DNA from: an uncultured Lutibacter sp.
Lineage (GTDB): Bacteria; Bacteroidota; Bacteroidia; Flavobacteriales; Flavobacteriaceae
Length of the DNA stretch: 34,257 nt
Direction: 5' to 3'
NCBI GenBank assembly: GCA_947311835.1
Contig: CAMZLV010000055.1
Location: 1 to 34,257 of the forward strand
Shown: positions 32,654-34,257 of the stretch, piece by piece
How the letters are laid out: every line of letters starts with the position of its first letter
Position numbering within the stretch: the stretch's first letter is position 1
Notes under the pieces: model-generated
Database searches by the model: none
Seen by the model: only the letters and a program-made list of their open reading frames with translations
What the model was told of the DNA's origin: nothing
Position numbers and translations under genes: made by a program

Positions 32654-33388
32654 ATGATTGCCATAATAAGTGCTATGCAAGAAGAGATACAAGCTCTATT
32701 AAATAAACTTGAAAATGTAACAATTGCTGAAAAAGGGATGCGTAAATATTATACAGGAACTCTTTTTAACAAAAAAGTAGTATTGGTTTTTTCGCGTTGG
32801 GGAAAAGTTGCTTCTGCAGCAACAACAACTCAATTGATTAATGATTATAACCCTTCAGAAATTATTTTTACAGGTGTTGCAGGAGCATTGAAAGACAGTT
32901 TAAATATTGGCGACATAGTAATTGGAGAAAATTTATATCAATACGATGTAGATTGCCGTCCTATTTTTAAGAAATTTGAAATTCCAATTTTAAAAAAGGA
33001 GTATTTCACTACTCAAAACCAAGAAAAGTTAATCAAGGCTACTTCGCTATTTTTAAAAGAATATAACAATTATATAACTCAAGAAAAAGCGCAATTTTTT
33101 GATATTACAACACCTTCTGTAAGTATAGGTAACATCGCAACTGCCGACCAGTTTATATCATCGTCAAAAAAAGTAGATGAATTAAATTTACAATTACCAT
33201 CAGTACTTTGTGTTGAAATGGAAGGCGCGGCTGTGGCTCAAGTTTGCTATGAATATAAAGTTCCTTTTTCTGTAATTCGAATTATTTCTGACAAGGCAAA
33301 TGACAATGCAACTATTGATTTTCCTAAATTTGCTAAATCAATAGCGAGTAATTATGCTTTAGGTATTTTAAAAAACTATTTTGCCTAA
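32654..33388 (+). CDS. mtnN: 5'-methylthioadenosine/S-adenosylhomocysteine nucleosidase
   Basis: The 244-aa enzyme cleaves adenine from MTA and SAH, clearing inhibitory by-products of SAM use (as made by the methyltransferase and rimO in this window). It begins M-I-A-I-I-S-A-M-Q-E-E-I, with the acid/base E11. F-T-G-V-A-G is at 72-77, the ribose-binding V-E-M-E190-G-A at 187-192, and the catalytic D213 in I-S-D-K-A. It forms a two-gene unit with the LolD-like ATPase. Nucleosidases acting on futalosine are related, but the VEMEGA/ISD pattern favours MTA/SAH. Confidence 0.93.
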   Translation: MIAIISAMQEEIQALLNKLENVTIAEKGMRKYYTGTLFNKKVVLVFSRWGKVASAATTTQLINDYNPSEIIFTGVAGALKDSLNIGDIVIGENLYQYDVDCRPIFKKFEIPILKKEYFTTQNQEKLIKATSLFLKEYNNYITQEKAQFFDITTPSVSIGNIATADQFISSSKKVDELNLQLPSVLCVEMEGAAVAQVCYEYKVPFSVIRIISDKANDNATIDFPKFAKSIASNYALGILKNYFA

Positions 33389-33412
33389 GTCAATCAATTT
33401 TTTATATCTTTG
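33381..33412 (+). promoter_or_regulatory. Full Bacteroidota promoter for the BatA-type gene
   Basis: TTG (33381-33383), 21 bp, then TATCTTTG (33405-33412). The TTG lies inside the last codons of mtnN. The leader would be about 10 nt. Confidence 0.65.
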
Positions 33413-33428
33413 ACCAATCTTTTAAACA

Positions 33429-34257
33429 ATGCAATTTAGGCAACCAGAAATTTTATACGCATTACTGCTCATTATCATTCCGATAATAGTTCACTTATTT
33501 CAACTTCAACGTTTTAAAAAAACTCCATTTACTAATGTTGAATTTCTAAAGAAATTAAAGTTCCAAACACGTAAAAGTTCAAGACTCAAAAAATGGCTAA
33601 TTTTACTAACAAGAATACTTGCTTTTACAGCAATTATACTTGCATTTTCAAAGCCTTTTTTATCAAATAAAAAACAACATCAAAAATATACGACAACCAT
33701 TTATGTAGATAATTCTTGGAGTATGCAACTGAAAAACCAAGAAGGTGAACTGCTGCACAATGCTGTTCAACAAATTTTAAAAAACATAAAACAGTCTACT
33801 ACTTTTTCGCTGATTACGAATGATGAAATTTTTAAGGATTTAGATGTAAAAGAATTAAAAAACAAATTGTTAAATATAAAATATTCAACAAAAAAAGTAG
33901 ATTTTAACACCGTTTTACTAAAAAATAAACAATTAGTATCAAAACAACGTAATACTATAAATAATTTAGTATTAATATCTGATTTTCAAGAAAATACAAA
34001 TATAAATAGTTTGAAATCAATTAAAGAAAATATCCAAATTTCATTAGTAGATATTAAAAACAGTAATTCTTTAAACATCAGTATTGACAGTTTGTATATA
34101 ACTAGAAAAAACAACAAAGAAATTACTCTCAAAATACAACTAAAAAATACAAATTACTCTACTGACAACCTTTCTGTTTCTTTATATAATGATACATTTT
34201 TAGTTGGTAAAACAACTACGCCTATTTCTGAAAATAAAATTTCTGAGGTAGAATTTA
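33429..34257 (+). CDS. BatA-type membrane protein, N-terminal part (3' end outside window)
   Basis: ATG 33429 opens a frame that runs off the window after 276 codons. It begins M-Q-F-R-Q-P-E-I-L-Y-A-L-L-L-I-I-I-P-I-I-V-H-L-F-style hydrophobic sequence, the BatA N-terminal domain, with a second span at about 57-78. A von Willebrand-like domain follows with the MIDAS-type D94-N-S96-W-S98. Family members belong to aerotolerance (Bat) or related envelope systems in Bacteroidota and are long (over 600 aa); about half is missing here. It has its own promoter. Confidence 0.85.
   Translation, partial: MQFRQPEILYALLLIIIPIIVHLFQLQRFKKTPFTNVEFLKKLKFQTRKSSRLKKWLILLTRILAFTAIILAFSKPFLSNKKQHQKYTTTIYVDNSWSMQLKNQEGELLHNAVQQILKNIKQSTTFSLITNDEIFKDLDVKELKNKLLNIKYSTKKVDFNTVLLKNKQLVSKQRNTINNLVLISDFQENTNINSLKSIKENIQISLVDIKNSNSLNISIDSLYITRKNNKEITLKIQLKNTNYSTDNLSVSLYNDTFLVGKTTTPISENKISEVEF

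Noticed and set aside
1..34257. CRISPR array, tRNA or rRNA genes, insertion sequence or prophage
   Set aside because: No spaced repeat array, cloverleaf-like sequence, rRNA-like block, transposase or phage gene was recognised by eye; a tRNA or IS search program could confirm this.

Overview
The window is about 34 kb of AT-rich chromosome (by eye roughly 30% G+C) that looks like a member of the Flavobacteriaceae (phylum Bacteroidota). The evidence is the gene set (bacillithiol enzyme BshC, DUF4295 next to L33 and L28, PUR/DUF3276 protein, BatA-type protein, long NusB), the near absence of Shine-Dalgarno sequences, and repeated Bacteroidota-type promoters (TAnnTTTG, often with TTG 19-21 bp upstream). 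I see no rRNA, tRNA, CRISPR array, phage gene or insertion sequence. Most of the window is core genome. No cassette in it reads as a new multi-gene defence or metabolic system. The unusual material is in the intergenic DNA, small genes and one broken gene.

Layout. 1-676: end of an RDD-family membrane protein, a heptamer repeat, and an intergenic block with a sigma-54-like promoter, helically phased repeats and a strong rightward terminator, which together suggest a small RNA. 680-3299 (minus): FtsX/LolE-type permease followed by a cystathionine-beta-synthase-like PLP enzyme. 3309-6924 (plus): NamZ-type muramidase lipoprotein, periplasmic serine hydrolase, and an intramembrane ceramidase-like gene broken by a 7-bp tandem duplication. 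6890-9251: divergent cysteine-cluster protein and argS. 9252-11540: a 55-codon gene fragment, lpdA, a long inverted-repeat element and a 41-aa membrane protein. 11541-19397 (minus): bshC, a Cys-rich methyltransferase, rimO, a small membrane protein, ftsY, DUF4295, rpmG, rpmB, cinA and a CAP-domain lipoprotein.

19698-21323 (plus): membrane-anchored TPR/LuxR-type regulator. 21484-27417 (minus): nusB, DUF1573 lipoprotein, yajC, a second copy of the inverted-repeat element, ybbR, coaE, and a histidine kinase/response regulator pair. 27517-30458 (plus): ABC exporter half, PUR-family nucleic-acid-binding protein and a coiled-coil membrane protein. 30538-31737 (minus): sucC. 31981-34257 (plus): LolD-like ATPase, MTA/SAH nucleosidase and the start of a BatA-type protein that runs off the window.

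How the genes relate. Many are housekeeping: translation (argS, rpmB, rpmG, rimO, nusB), membrane targeting (ftsY, yajC), CoA and central carbon (coaE, sucC, lpdA), and thiol or sulphur chemistry (bshC, the PLP enzyme, mtnN). The 3309-6924 group acts at the envelope, on peptidoglycan and possibly sphingolipid. Two sensory modules (membrane TPR-HTH protein; HK/RR pair) converge on a shared hairpin at about 21.45 kb.
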